Assembly (NCBI GenBank): GCA_945900775.1
Contig: CAMDJP010000010.1
Coordinates: forward strand, 1-62,379
Direction of reading: 5' to 3'
Length of the DNA: 62,379 nt
Source: Akkermansia muciniphila
Lineage (GTDB): Bacteria > Verrucomicrobiota > Verrucomicrobiia > Limisphaerales > SIAT01
In this document: positions 17,041-25,412 of the stretch, piece after piece
Numbering within the stretch: position 1 is the stretch's first letter
Layout of the letters: every line of letters starts with the position of its first letter
Notes under the pieces: model-generated
Database searches by the model: none
What the model saw: the letters and a program-made list of their open reading frames with translations, nothing else
Told to the model about the DNA's origin: nothing
Position numbers and translations under genes: made by a program

Positions 17041-18884
17041 ACTTCTCCACACCTGAATTGCTCTGGTTACTGGTGCTGCTGCCGCTCCTCACCGCGCTGT
17101 TCCTGTGGAACGAACGCCAGCGGCAGCGGTTGATGGAAGTCTTCATTCAATCGCGCCTCTTGGGCCAACTCACCAGCGGCGTCTCGCCTGCCCGACGTCG
17201 GTTCCGGCTCGCGCTACTGCTACTTGCGGTGACCAGCCTCGCACTCGCGGCCGCACGACCGCGTTGGGGCATCACCAGCGAGGAAGCGCGTTCAGAGAGT
17301 CTGGACATCGTCCTCGCCATCGACACCTCGCGCAGCATGCTCGCTGAGGACACCCGACCGAACCGACTCGAACGCGCAAAGCTCGCCGCGCTGGAACTGA
17401 CCCAACTCGCGCGCGGCGACCGCTTCGCACTCCTGCCCTTCGCCGGCTCGGCCTTCCTGCAATGCCCGCTCACTTCGGACGCCGAAGTCCTCCGCCAGAA
17501 CATCAACGCCATCGATGCCGGTATTATCCCCACGGGCGGCAGCTCGCTAGCCGCTGCTATACGCACGGCGTTGACCGCGTTCGTAGACGGCGATCAATCG
17601 CACAAAGTGCTCGTTCTAATCACCGACGGCGAAGAGCACGAACCAGCCGCGTTGGCTGCTGCTGAAGAGGCCGCGAAAGAGGGATTGCGAGTGTTCACAA
17701 TCGGCGTCGGCTCAGCAGATGGTGAACTGCTTCGCCTGCCGACTGGTAATGGCAACGTGGATTATCTCCGTGACGAAGACGGTCGCGTCGTGAAATCGCG
17801 TCTTAACGAGTCGTTGCTCCGGCAAATCGCGGCCGCAGCGCAAGGTTTCTATCTACCGCTCGCCAGCAGCAAATCCATGGAGACCCTCTACCAGAACGGC
17901 CTCGCGCCCCTGCCCAAGGCAAAGGGCGAAAGCACGCAGCTCCGCCGGCTGAAGGAGCAGTACCGCTGGCCGCTCGCGCTCGCACTGCTGCTGTTGCTGA
18001 CGGAAATCTTCCTTCCCGAACGTCGGCGGGAGGTCTCTAATGTCGACATGAGCCGACCGACGGACAAGGCAGTCGCATTGACGATCGCACTGCTGCTCTC
18101 GGTGTTCTCCTTCACCGGCTCCGTCTGCGCCTCTCCGGCGAGCGCGTTACAAGACTACGAGGCCGGGCGCTATCCCGCGGCGCAGAAGGAATTCGAGCGG
18201 TTGGCCGAGGCGCGGGCGCAAGTGCCGGGCCAATCCGCCAAAGCCCGCCTCGACCACAACGCTGGTGCTGCGGCGTTCCAGTCCGGCGACTTCAGCTCAG
18301 CTGCGAGGCATTTCAGCGAGGCACTGAAGGCGCCCGATCTCGCATTGCAGCAGCAGTCCTTCTACAATCTCGGCAACAGCTTCTACCGCCTTGGCGAGCA
18401 GGCCACGGAGGCGCAGCAAAAAATCCAGATGTGGGAGCAGTCGCTTCGCCAATTCGACGGCGCACTCAAGCTCGAAAAAGCCGATAAGGACGCCGAGTTC
18501 AATCGCGCGTTCGTTCAAAAGAAACTCGAAGAGCTCAAGAAAAGGCAGCCGCCACCGCCGCCGAAGAAAGACGACAAGAAAGGTTCTTCGCAGCCGAAAC
18601 AGCAGCCCAAGGAGGGCAAGGGCAAGCAGGAGGACGATGATGCCGGCGGCGGCAAAGCCGATAACGATAAGAAGCAGAAGGCGAAGAACGGCAACCAAAA
18701 ATCCACTGAACCGCAGAACGGCGATGACGATCGCACCGATGCTGCCGATAAGCCCGACGAGGCACCGCAGATGTCGCCCCGGCAAGCGCAGCGATTGCTC
18801 GACGCGCAGCGGGACGACGAGAAGGCTCTCATCCACCGTCCCTCGGGGAAGTCACGCGAGCGGCGCGTGCTGAAGGACTGGTGA
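17037..18884 (+). CDS. BatB-BatC fusion: von Willebrand A domain plus TPR protein
   Basis: The 615 residues from GTG 17037 combine two proteins that are usually separate. Residues 1-335 are BatB-like: membrane segments at about 9-25, 57-73 and 310-328, and a VWA domain with D96-T-S-R-S100. Residues 338-615 start with a Met and a clear signal-peptide-like stretch (about 345-362), then TPR-like helices, then a Lys/Asp/Pro-rich low-complexity tail. An internal ATG at 18048, preceded by GGGAGG about 14 bases upstream, could give a separate BatC. So this is either a true fusion or two overlapping products. Upstream ORF extension to 16962 was rejected. Confidence 0.88.
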   Translation: MNFSTPELLWLLVLLPLLTALFLWNERQRQRLMEVFIQSRLLGQLTSGVSPARRRFRLALLLLAVTSLALAAARPRWGITSEEARSESLDIVLAIDTSRSMLAEDTRPNRLERAKLAALELTQLARGDRFALLPFAGSAFLQCPLTSDAEVLRQNINAIDAGIIPTGGSSLAAAIRTALTAFVDGDQSHKVLVLITDGEEHEPAALAAAEEAAKEGLRVFTIGVGSADGELLRLPTGNGNVDYLRDEDGRVVKSRLNESLLRQIAAAAQGFYLPLASSKSMETLYQNGLAPLPKAKGESTQLRRLKEQYRWPLALALLLLLTEIFLPERRREVSNVDMSRPTDKAVALTIALLLSVFSFTGSVCASPASALQDYEAGRYPAAQKEFERLAEARAQVPGQSAKARLDHNAGAAAFQSGDFSSAARHFSEALKAPDLALQQQSFYNLGNSFYRLGEQATEAQQKIQMWEQSLRQFDGALKLEKADKDAEFNRAFVQKKLEELKKRQPPPPPKKDDKKGSSQPKQQPKEGKGKQEDDDAGGGKADNDKKQKAKNGNQKSTEPQNGDDDRTDAADKPDEAPQMSPRQAQRLLDAQRDDEKALIHRPSGKSRERRVLKDW

Positions 18885-18887
18885 GTT

Positions 18888-20654
18888 ATGAGGTTCCCCT
18901 TCCATCGCTGGGCACCCCTGGCCCTCTCTTTGATTGCATCTCTCGCGGAAGCGGCGACGTTTACCGCCAAGCTCGACCGAGACACGATTCCGGCAGGCGA
19001 GAGTGCCGTGCTCACACTGCGCTGTGAAGGCGCGCTGCCGAGGACGACGCAGCCAGCTCAACTCCTCGCCGGCCTCGGCCTGAGCTTCCTCGGCGAGGAG
19101 AAAACTATCAGCCTCATCAACGGTAAACCCGACACGTCTGTTACGTTTCGCTACCGTGTCACGCCGGACAAATTGGGCGATTTTACAATCCCATCCTTCA
19201 CCGTCACCGTCGATAAGGAGACGCTCAAGAGCGAACCACTTCGATTGCGGGTCGTCGCCGAGTTGCCTGCGGGGCAACAACCTGCCGCGCCGCCTGTTGG
19301 AAATGGAGCTACTGGGGACGAACTGCCGACCGCCTTCCTGAAGCTCATCGCTCCGACCAACGCCGTGTACGTCGGTGAGGCGTTCCCGGTCGAGGTGCAG
19401 CTTCACTTCCAGACGGCCCAGAACGTGCAGATTCCGCAGCCGCGCGTGGAGGGTGTCCGTTTCCTGCTGCTGCGACCAAGCAGTCAGCAGACGCGCACGC
19501 AAATTGGCAACAACCTCTACAACGTTGTTTCCTTCCGGAACACCGCCGTCGCCACCAAGCCCGGCCGGCTCGACCTCGCATTCGACACCGACCTCACGAT
19601 TGTCATGAGCCAAGGAATCATCTTCGGCGAATTGAAGCCGATGAAGCTTGCCAGCCCGACACTGCCGATTACCGTGCTGCCGCTGCCGAAGGAGAACGTG
19701 CCGGCATCATTCAACGGCGCGGTGGGAAGCTTCGCCATGAATGTCACCGCGACGCCGACCAACCTCCCTGTCGGCGACCCGATTTTGACGAAAATCACCC
19801 TCTTCGGCCGCGGTGCTCTCGACAACGTGGAGCTTCCACCGCAGGAAGCGTGGAGCGATTTCAAGCTCTACCCTCCAAACACGAAACTCGAGCACACCGA
19901 TTCGCTCGCGATGAATACAATCAAGACGTTCGAGCAGATCGTCACCGCCCGGCACGCGCAGATGAAAGTCCTGCCGACGCTCGAGTTCAGCTTCTTCGAC
20001 CCCGAGGCCAAGGTCTATCGCACGGTCCAGTCCACTCCCATCTCTCTGAGGCTGACGCCAGGACCCGGTGGTACGGCGACGCCGAGCACCAGCCCCACAG
20101 CCGCCATACCGACCGTCCCGTTGGTGGTGGCCGAAAAACCGGCCATCGCTCACATCAAGCCGCGACCCGGCACACTCGCTGTAATCGCCCCGCCCATCGC
20201 GACGCGCCCGTGGTTTCTTGCCCTGCAATTCCTTCCTCTGCTCGCCTTTCTCGGTGCCTTCGCCTGGCGCAAACGGCAGGAGCACGTCTCGAAAAACCCA
20301 CGACTCACCCGACAGCGCGCGGTGAGCAGGCAGGTTAGCGATGGACTGCGCCAACTAGAAAAGCACGCCGCAGCCGGCGACAGCGCCCCCTTCTTCACAC
20401 TGCTTTCCCGCCTCCTGCAGGAGCAGATCGGCGAACGTCTCGACCTGCCCGCCCCAGCCATCACCGAAGCGGTTATCGAGGAACGACTCCACGACCGCCT
20501 ACCGCCAGCAACGCTCGCCTCTCTCCGCGAATTATTCCACGCCGCCGATCAGACCCGCTACTCGCCCACCGCCTCCGCCCATAATCTGCGCGCGGACCTC
20601 GCGCGGACTGAAAACGTGATCGAAGCCCTTCGTCGATTGCCGACGAAGAATTGA
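18888..20654 (+). CDS. BatD-like secreted/membrane protein
   Basis: The 588 residues have a signal peptide (about 1-22), a long region of predicted beta-sandwich repeats as in the BatD (oxygen tolerance) family, a membrane segment near 442-462 and a cytoplasmic C-terminal part rich in charged helices. The sequence ATFTAKLDRDTIPAGES just after the signal peptide is the usual opening of BatD. It starts 3 bp after the VWA/TPR gene. BatD proteins have no known enzymatic motif; a scaffold role with the VWA partners is inferred from synteny. Confidence 0.87.
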   Translation: MRFPFHRWAPLALSLIASLAEAATFTAKLDRDTIPAGESAVLTLRCEGALPRTTQPAQLLAGLGLSFLGEEKTISLINGKPDTSVTFRYRVTPDKLGDFTIPSFTVTVDKETLKSEPLRLRVVAELPAGQQPAAPPVGNGATGDELPTAFLKLIAPTNAVYVGEAFPVEVQLHFQTAQNVQIPQPRVEGVRFLLLRPSSQQTRTQIGNNLYNVVSFRNTAVATKPGRLDLAFDTDLTIVMSQGIIFGELKPMKLASPTLPITVLPLPKENVPASFNGAVGSFAMNVTATPTNLPVGDPILTKITLFGRGALDNVELPPQEAWSDFKLYPPNTKLEHTDSLAMNTIKTFEQIVTARHAQMKVLPTLEFSFFDPEAKVYRTVQSTPISLRLTPGPGGTATPSTSPTAAIPTVPLVVAEKPAIAHIKPRPGTLAVIAPPIATRPWFLALQFLPLLAFLGAFAWRKRQEHVSKNPRLTRQRAVSRQVSDGLRQLEKHAAAGDSAPFFTLLSRLLQEQIGERLDLPAPAITEAVIEERLHDRLPPATLASLRELFHAADQTRYSPTASAHNLRADLARTENVIEALRRLPTKN

Positions 20655-20658
20655 TGTG

Positions 20659-21432
20659 ATGCGACGGCATTTCACCAAAATCATTTTCCGCTGGTTCGCA
20701 ATGGCGACCTTCCTTGTACAAGGACTGCTGGGGGCCACCAGCATGGAGAATTCCACGGAAGCCTTCACGCAGGCGAATGTCCTGTTCGAGACCGACAGGT
20801 ACGCCGAGGCGGCTGCCGCCTACGAAGCCATCGCGCGCTTCGGCAAAGTCTCGCCCGAGCTCTACTTCAACCTCGGCACGGCGCACCTCAAGGCCGACCA
20901 GCTTGGCCGCGCTATTTTCTATCTGCGTCAGGCCCAGCGAATCACGCCGCGCGACGGCGACACACAGAGGAATCTGCAGTTCGCCCGTGCGAAAGCCGCC
21001 AGCGGCCGGCCACTGGAATCACAACTCTGGCGAGACCTCACGAACTGGCTGACGCTTGGTGAATGGGCGGCTTTGGCATCTTTGGCGCTGTGGCTCTGGA
21101 TCTGCATATTGACGGCAAATCAACTCCGACCCGGTTGGCGCGATTGGACACGTCCTTGGCTGGCACCACTCGGTATAGCCGCAATGCTGCTCTTGCCCCT
21201 CGCCAGCAGCGCATGGCTTCAGCAGACACGGGCTGAGGTGGTGGTGATTGTAAAAGAAGCAGTGGTCCGCTTCGGCCCTTTAGAAGAATCACAAACCGCC
21301 CACACGCTGACCGATGGTGCGGAGGTGCGGGCGCTGGATGAACAGCGCGGTTGGTTTCGGGTGATTGATGCAGCCGGTCGAGAAGGTTGGATACGAGTCG
21401 ATCAAATAGCCGTCCTGAATCCAGGTTACTAA
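20659..21432 (+). CDS. TPR and SH3-domain membrane protein of the Bat cluster (BatE-like)
   Basis: The 257 residues comprise a signal-anchor (about 8-22), TPR-like helices (about 35-110), two membrane segments (about 133-152 and 168-186) and a C-terminal bacterial SH3-type domain (VVIVKEAVVRFGPLEESQ to GWIRVDQIAV). This is the layout of BatE. The GTG at 20656 lies directly before the chosen ATG; either may be used. It is two bases after the BatD stop and closes the Bat cluster. No terminator was seen after it. Confidence 0.85.
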   Translation: MRRHFTKIIFRWFAMATFLVQGLLGATSMENSTEAFTQANVLFETDRYAEAAAAYEAIARFGKVSPELYFNLGTAHLKADQLGRAIFYLRQAQRITPRDGDTQRNLQFARAKAASGRPLESQLWRDLTNWLTLGEWAALASLALWLWICILTANQLRPGWRDWTRPWLAPLGIAAMLLLPLASSAWLQQTRAEVVVIVKEAVVRFGPLEESQTAHTLTDGAEVRALDEQRGWFRVIDAAGREGWIRVDQIAVLNPGY

Positions 21433-21501
21433 CTTCTACACCTACCCCCAGACACGCAATTTCGGGTTGACCGCATACACGCATTCCCTAGCATCGCACG
21501 C

Positions 21502-22479
21502 ATGATTCGATTACGCCTCTTTCAAGCCCTCGTTGCATTTATCTTTGTTGCAACGGCGCAGGTAATGCTCGCCGCCGATGGCGTCAGCATCACCGAGAAG
21601 GACGGCCGGCTTCGTATCGAGATTGCTGGTAAGTTCTTTTCCGAATACCATTTCAAAGACGTCTCGAGACCCTTCCTCTACCCCGTGCTCGGTCCAGGCG
21701 GTGCGTCCTACACTCGCAATTACCCAATGAAACAGGTGGCTGGCGAGGCGACCGACCATATCCATCACCGTTCACTCTGGTACTCCCACGGCAAAATCAA
21801 CAACGTCGATTTCTGGGCCGAGACACCGCCCGGCAAGACGGGTAAGACCGTTCATGAGAAGTTTCTCGAGGTGAAGGGCGGCGCGGACGTTGGCGTGATC
21901 CAATCGCTCAACAAGCTCGTCGCGCCGGACGGCAAGGTGGTCGGCACCGACGTTCGTACCATCCGCATCTTTAATCGAAAAGATGACCGCGTGCTCGACT
22001 ACGATGTCGAAATCAAGGCCAGCCACGGCGAACTCGTGTTGGGCGACACGAAGGAAGGTGCCATGGCCATCCGCATCGCGGAGTCCATGCGTCTCACTCA
22101 GCCCAAGGGGCAGTCTGTCGGCAAGGGTCACATCGTAAACAGCGACGGCGTGCGCGACGCCCAAACGTGGGGTAAGCGCGCCAAGTGGGTCGATTATTAT
22201 GGCCCCGTCGGCGAACAGACGCTCGGCATCGCCATCTTCGACCACCCATCCAACCCGCGTCACCCGACTTGGTGGCACGTGCGCGACTACGGCCTGTTCG
22301 CCGCGAACCCCTTCGGCATCCACGACTTCGAGGCCGATAAGAAAAATCCGACCAAGGGCAATATGACCGTGCCCGCTGGCAAGAGCGTCACCTTCAAGTA
22401 CCGCTTCTACCTCCACACCGGTGACGAGAAGGTCGGCAAGGTCGCCGAGCGTTACGAAGAGTACAGCAAATCCAAATAA
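21502..22479 (+). CDS. DUF6807 (PmoA-like) secreted protein
   Basis: The 325 residues begin with a signal peptide (about 1-24, ending VMLAAD) and match the DUF6807/PmoA family, common in PVC bacteria next to sugar-oxidoreductase genes. Conserved features visible are DHIHHRSLWYSHG near residue 87-99, WAETPPG, and the C-terminal ANPFGIHDFEAD and KYRFYLHTG segments. The name PmoA in databases is not evidence of methane oxidation here. It lies 43 bp upstream of a Tat-exported Gfo/Idh/MocA oxidoreductase on the same strand, suggesting a shared role in carbohydrate breakdown outside the cytoplasm. Confidence 0.85.
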   Translation: MIRLRLFQALVAFIFVATAQVMLAADGVSITEKDGRLRIEIAGKFFSEYHFKDVSRPFLYPVLGPGGASYTRNYPMKQVAGEATDHIHHRSLWYSHGKINNVDFWAETPPGKTGKTVHEKFLEVKGGADVGVIQSLNKLVAPDGKVVGTDVRTIRIFNRKDDRVLDYDVEIKASHGELVLGDTKEGAMAIRIAESMRLTQPKGQSVGKGHIVNSDGVRDAQTWGKRAKWVDYYGPVGEQTLGIAIFDHPSNPRHPTWWHVRDYGLFAANPFGIHDFEADKKNPTKGNMTVPAGKSVTFKYRFYLHTGDEKVGKVAERYEEYSKSK

Positions 22480-22522
22480 TCCCCCGCCCGTTTACGTCCA
22501 TTTTACCACAACTCAAAAATCT

Positions 22523-23980
22523 ATGAGCAAACTCAACCGTCGTAGCTTCCTCAAAAGTACCCTCGCCGCCACCGCCACCGTCGCTTGGACCGCCAAGTCC
22601 TGGTCGCAGGTCTCCGGTGCAAACAACACCCTGCGCGTCGCTGTCGTCGGCTTCAAGGGCCGCGGCGAGAGCCATATCTCCGGCATGCGCTCGCTCCAGC
22701 AAAAGGAGAAGGGCGTGAAGATTACCGCCATGTGTGACGTGGACAGCAAGGTGCTCGCCGCCGGCGTGGACAAGCTGAACAAGGCCAATCTAGCTGTCAC
22801 CGGCTACCGCGATATGCGCGAGATGCTCGAAAAGGAGAAACTCGACGTCGTGACCATCGCCACGCCGAACCACTGGCACGCCCTCGGCACCATCTGGGCC
22901 CTCCAGGCCGGCAAAGACGTGTACGTGGAGAAGCCCGTTTCGCACAACGTCTGGGAAGGTCGCCAGATGGTCAACGCCGCCCGCAAGTACAAGAAGATTG
23001 TTCAGACCGGCACACAGAGTCGCTCCAGCTTCGCCATCAAGGAGGCCGTCGCGTGGGTCGCCGCCGGCAATCTCGGCAAGATCAAAATCGCTCGCGGCCT
23101 TTGCTACAAACCACGCGGCAGCATCGGCAAGGTCCCCGCCGCGCAACCGGTTCCCACCGAGATTGATTACGACCTCTGGTGCGGCCCCGCCCCAAAAGAT
23201 CCCGTGCGCCGCGGCAAGCTCCACTACGACTGGCACTGGGTTTGGAACTACGGCAACGGCGACCTCGGCAACCAAGGCATCCACCAGATGGACATTGCCC
23301 GCTGGTTCCTCGGCGAGATGGAACTGGCTCCGCGCGTCTTCAGCGTCGGCGCCCGCGTCGGCTACGTCGATGACGGCGAGACCGCTAACACACAGATTGT
23401 CTTCCAAGATTACACCAAAGCTCCGCTCATCTTCGAGGTGCGTGGTCTGCCCGAGAAGAAGGGCGGCAAATCGATGGACAAGTACAAAGGCGGCAGCGTG
23501 GCCGTGATCATCGAATGTGAAGGGGGTCAGGTGCTCGTGCCCAACTACACCGGTGCCACTGCCGTGGACAACTCCGGCAAGGTCGTCAAGGAATGGAAAG
23601 GTGCCCACGACCACTACGAGAACTTCATCGACGCCGTCCGTAGCCGGAAGCACACCGACCTCACCGCGGACATCCTCGAGGGTCACCTCTCCAGCGCCCT
23701 TTGCCATACCGGCAACATTTCCTACCGCCTCGGCAAGGAGTCTGAGACGGGCGCCATTCGCGAGCAGATTAAGGCCGACCGCGGCGCAGCTGAGAGCTTC
23801 GACCGCATGGTCGAGCACCTCAAGGCCAACGAGATAAACCTCGCCTCCAGCAAGCTCACCCTCGGCCCCGTGCTCAAGATGGATACGAAGACCGAGAAAT
23901 TCATCGACAATGCCGCCGCGGACAAGCAACTCACGCGCGAGTACCGCAAGCCGTTCGTCGTGCCCGAGATCACAGCCTGA
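22523..23980 (+). CDS. Gfo/Idh/MocA oxidoreductase with Tat signal
   Basis: NAD(P)-dependent sugar oxidoreductase predicted to fold in the cytoplasm and be exported by the Tat pathway. The N-terminus reads NRRSFLKS followed by a hydrophobic stretch. The Rossmann motif VAVVGFKGRGESH and the catalytic-family motif VEKPVSHN are present. The 485 residues match the long, Tat-exported branch typical of PVC bacteria. The ORF extends upstream to 22421, but the ATG at 22523 precedes the signal peptide directly. An efficient terminator follows at 24013-24046. The substrate is unknown. Confidence 0.92.
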   Translation: MSKLNRRSFLKSTLAATATVAWTAKSWSQVSGANNTLRVAVVGFKGRGESHISGMRSLQQKEKGVKITAMCDVDSKVLAAGVDKLNKANLAVTGYRDMREMLEKEKLDVVTIATPNHWHALGTIWALQAGKDVYVEKPVSHNVWEGRQMVNAARKYKKIVQTGTQSRSSFAIKEAVAWVAAGNLGKIKIARGLCYKPRGSIGKVPAAQPVPTEIDYDLWCGPAPKDPVRRGKLHYDWHWVWNYGNGDLGNQGIHQMDIARWFLGEMELAPRVFSVGARVGYVDDGETANTQIVFQDYTKAPLIFEVRGLPEKKGGKSMDKYKGGSVAVIIECEGGQVLVPNYTGATAVDNSGKVVKEWKGAHDHYENFIDAVRSRKHTDLTADILEGHLSSALCHTGNISYRLGKESETGAIREQIKADRGAAESFDRMVEHLKANEINLASSKLTLGPVLKMDTKTEKFIDNAAADKQLTREYRKPFVVPEITA

Positions 23981-24012
23981 CCTTCCACCGAAAAACCGAG
24001 CAACAACCACTG

Positions 24013-24046
24013 ACAACCCACGATTCGCGCCGTGGGTTGTTTTTTA
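24013..24046 (+). terminator. Rho-independent terminator after the Tat oxidoreductase gene
   Basis: A perfect 10-bp stem (24013-24022 with 24031-24040) with an 8-base loop is followed by six or more T. It lies 33 bases after the oxidoreductase stop and just before the next gene, whose ATG is at 24061. Partial read-through, or a promoter within this short spacer, would be needed to express the next gene. Confidence 0.85.
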
Positions 24047-24060
24047 TCCCAAAACCAATC

Positions 24061-24783
24061 ATGAAACTTTCCCCAGCCCTTGCCGCGTTCTTCGCCGCCG
24101 TCGCCCTCCTCGCCGCCGATGACAAGCCCGCCGGCATCCCAGCCGACTACAAGCTGGTTTACTCGCAGGACTTCGAAAAGCCCGACGCAATCAAGGAATT
24201 CACCTTCTCAGATGCTAGCGCGTGGAAAGTCGCTCCCGGCGACAAGGGTAACTCGCTCGAACTCATCAAGCAGAGCAACTATAAGACGAGCGTTCGCTCG
24301 CCCTTCAACATCGCGCTGATCAGCGAAAAAGTCGTGGGCGACTTCGTCCTCGATGCCGACCTCATCCAAACCGGCAAGGAATACGGTCACCGCGACATGT
24401 GTCTCTTCTTCGGCTTCACCGCGCCGGCGAAATTCTACTACACCCACATCGCCACGAAGGCTGATCCGAATGCCCACAACGTCTTCATCGTGAACGAAGC
24501 GCCGCGCAAGAACTTCGCCAAGGAGACGACGCAGGGGGTCAACTGGGGCCTCAACATCTGGCACAAAGTGCGGCTCGAACGAAAAGGGGCGACCATCAAG
24601 GTCTATTTCGACGATCTCGCCAAGCCGATCATGCTCGCCGAGGACGCCACATTCCCGAAGGGTCACATCGGCTTCGGGTCGTTCGACGACACCGGCAAGG
24701 TGGATAACATCAAGATCTGGGCGCCAATCGCGGAAGAGAAGAAAGTCGCCCCCTTCCCCAAGTCCGCCCCGGCGGCGAAGTAG
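24061..24783 (+). CDS. DUF1080-like secreted protein (3-keto-glycoside hydrolase/lyase type)
   Basis: The 240 residues start with a signal peptide (1-19, cut after LLAAD) and form a concanavalin-like beta-sandwich of the DUF1080 (3-keto-disaccharide hydrolase) type: LVYSQDFEKPDAI near the start, DADLIQTGKEYGHRDMCLFFGF in the middle and GHIGFGSFDDTGKVDNIKIW at the end. Members are secreted and several are now linked to cleavage of 3-keto sugars. The TTG at 24037 was rejected because the ATG directly precedes the signal peptide. It lies downstream of DUF6807 and Gfo/Idh genes, which suits a 3-keto-glycoside pathway. Function here is inferred. Confidence 0.75.
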   Translation: MKLSPALAAFFAAVALLAADDKPAGIPADYKLVYSQDFEKPDAIKEFTFSDASAWKVAPGDKGNSLELIKQSNYKTSVRSPFNIALISEKVVGDFVLDADLIQTGKEYGHRDMCLFFGFTAPAKFYYTHIATKADPNAHNVFIVNEAPRKNFAKETTQGVNWGLNIWHKVRLERKGATIKVYFDDLAKPIMLAEDATFPKGHIGFGSFDDTGKVDNIKIWAPIAEEKKVAPFPKSAPAAK

Positions 24784-24806
24784 AAGTTAGCCATCGACCT
24801 ATTCAC

Positions 24807-24838
24807 CCCCTTCATCCGCTCGTGGATGGAGGGGTTTC
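24807..24838 (+). terminator. Probable terminator after the DUF1080-like gene
   Basis: Bases 24807-24817 pair with 24824-24834 over 11 bp with one G-U pair, loop of six bases, then a short T-run. It sits 23 bases after the DUF1080-like stop and before the convergent DUF5069 gene, whose 3' end is at 24890. Confidence 0.6.
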
Positions 24839-24889
24839 CATTTCAACCTTCAACCAGAGGGGACCCGCATGATCGGTCGCAGTCATGGG

Positions 24890-25318
24890 CTATGATCGCT
24901 TCTCGTCCGCGTCGATGTAGTCAGCAAAGGTCTGAATGTCGTCGCGGTGAGCGATGCCCCCTTGTTCCTTGCGCATCTTGAGCCGCGCACGCAACTCGGT
25001 GTTCTTCTCGTCGCGGCCGTAGCTGAGCACATATTCCCGATGCGCGACCTTCTCGGCATCGCTCTTCTTCACATTCTTCGCCACCCAGTCGCAGATCTCG
25101 CCGTCGATGACCGTTCCTTTCACCGCCGCGATGAACGACTCGGCGGTAACGCCAGCAGCCTTGAGCCACACCTCATCGAGGCCTTTTGCAAGGTTCGTCT
25201 GATAATCGGGATGAAGCTTGCCGGCGAGGTGCAGGCGGACCTTGTCCACGAAACGCGGCAGGTAGGTCCAGCCGGCCATCGTCTCTTTCGGGCTGCGCGG
25301 ATAAATCATATCGGTCAT
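24890..25318 (-). CDS. DUF5069 protein
   Basis: A 142-residue soluble protein of the DUF5069 family, whose function is unknown. The opening MTDMIYPRSPKETMAGW with the following LPRFVDKVRLHLAGKLHPDY is characteristic. The ORF continues to a TTG at 25339, but the ATG at 25318 matches the family start. It has no signal peptide or membrane segment. It is convergent with the DUF1080-like gene and lies downstream of the second Gfo/Idh oxidoreductase on the same strand (gap 94 bp). Confidence 0.85.
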   Translation of the reverse strand: MTDMIYPRSPKETMAGWTYLPRFVDKVRLHLAGKLHPDYQTNLAKGLDEVWLKAAGVTAESFIAAVKGTVIDGEICDWVAKNVKKSDAEKVAHREYVLSYGRDEKNTELRARLKMRKEQGGIAHRDDIQTFADYIDADEKRS

Positions 25319-25412
25319 TGGCGCATCTTCGCGACGCAACGCGAGACTGTCAATCGCCCGACCGGAGCCAAGTTCACCTGACTAAAACTTTCTCAGCTCC
25401 GTCCCTCCCGGC

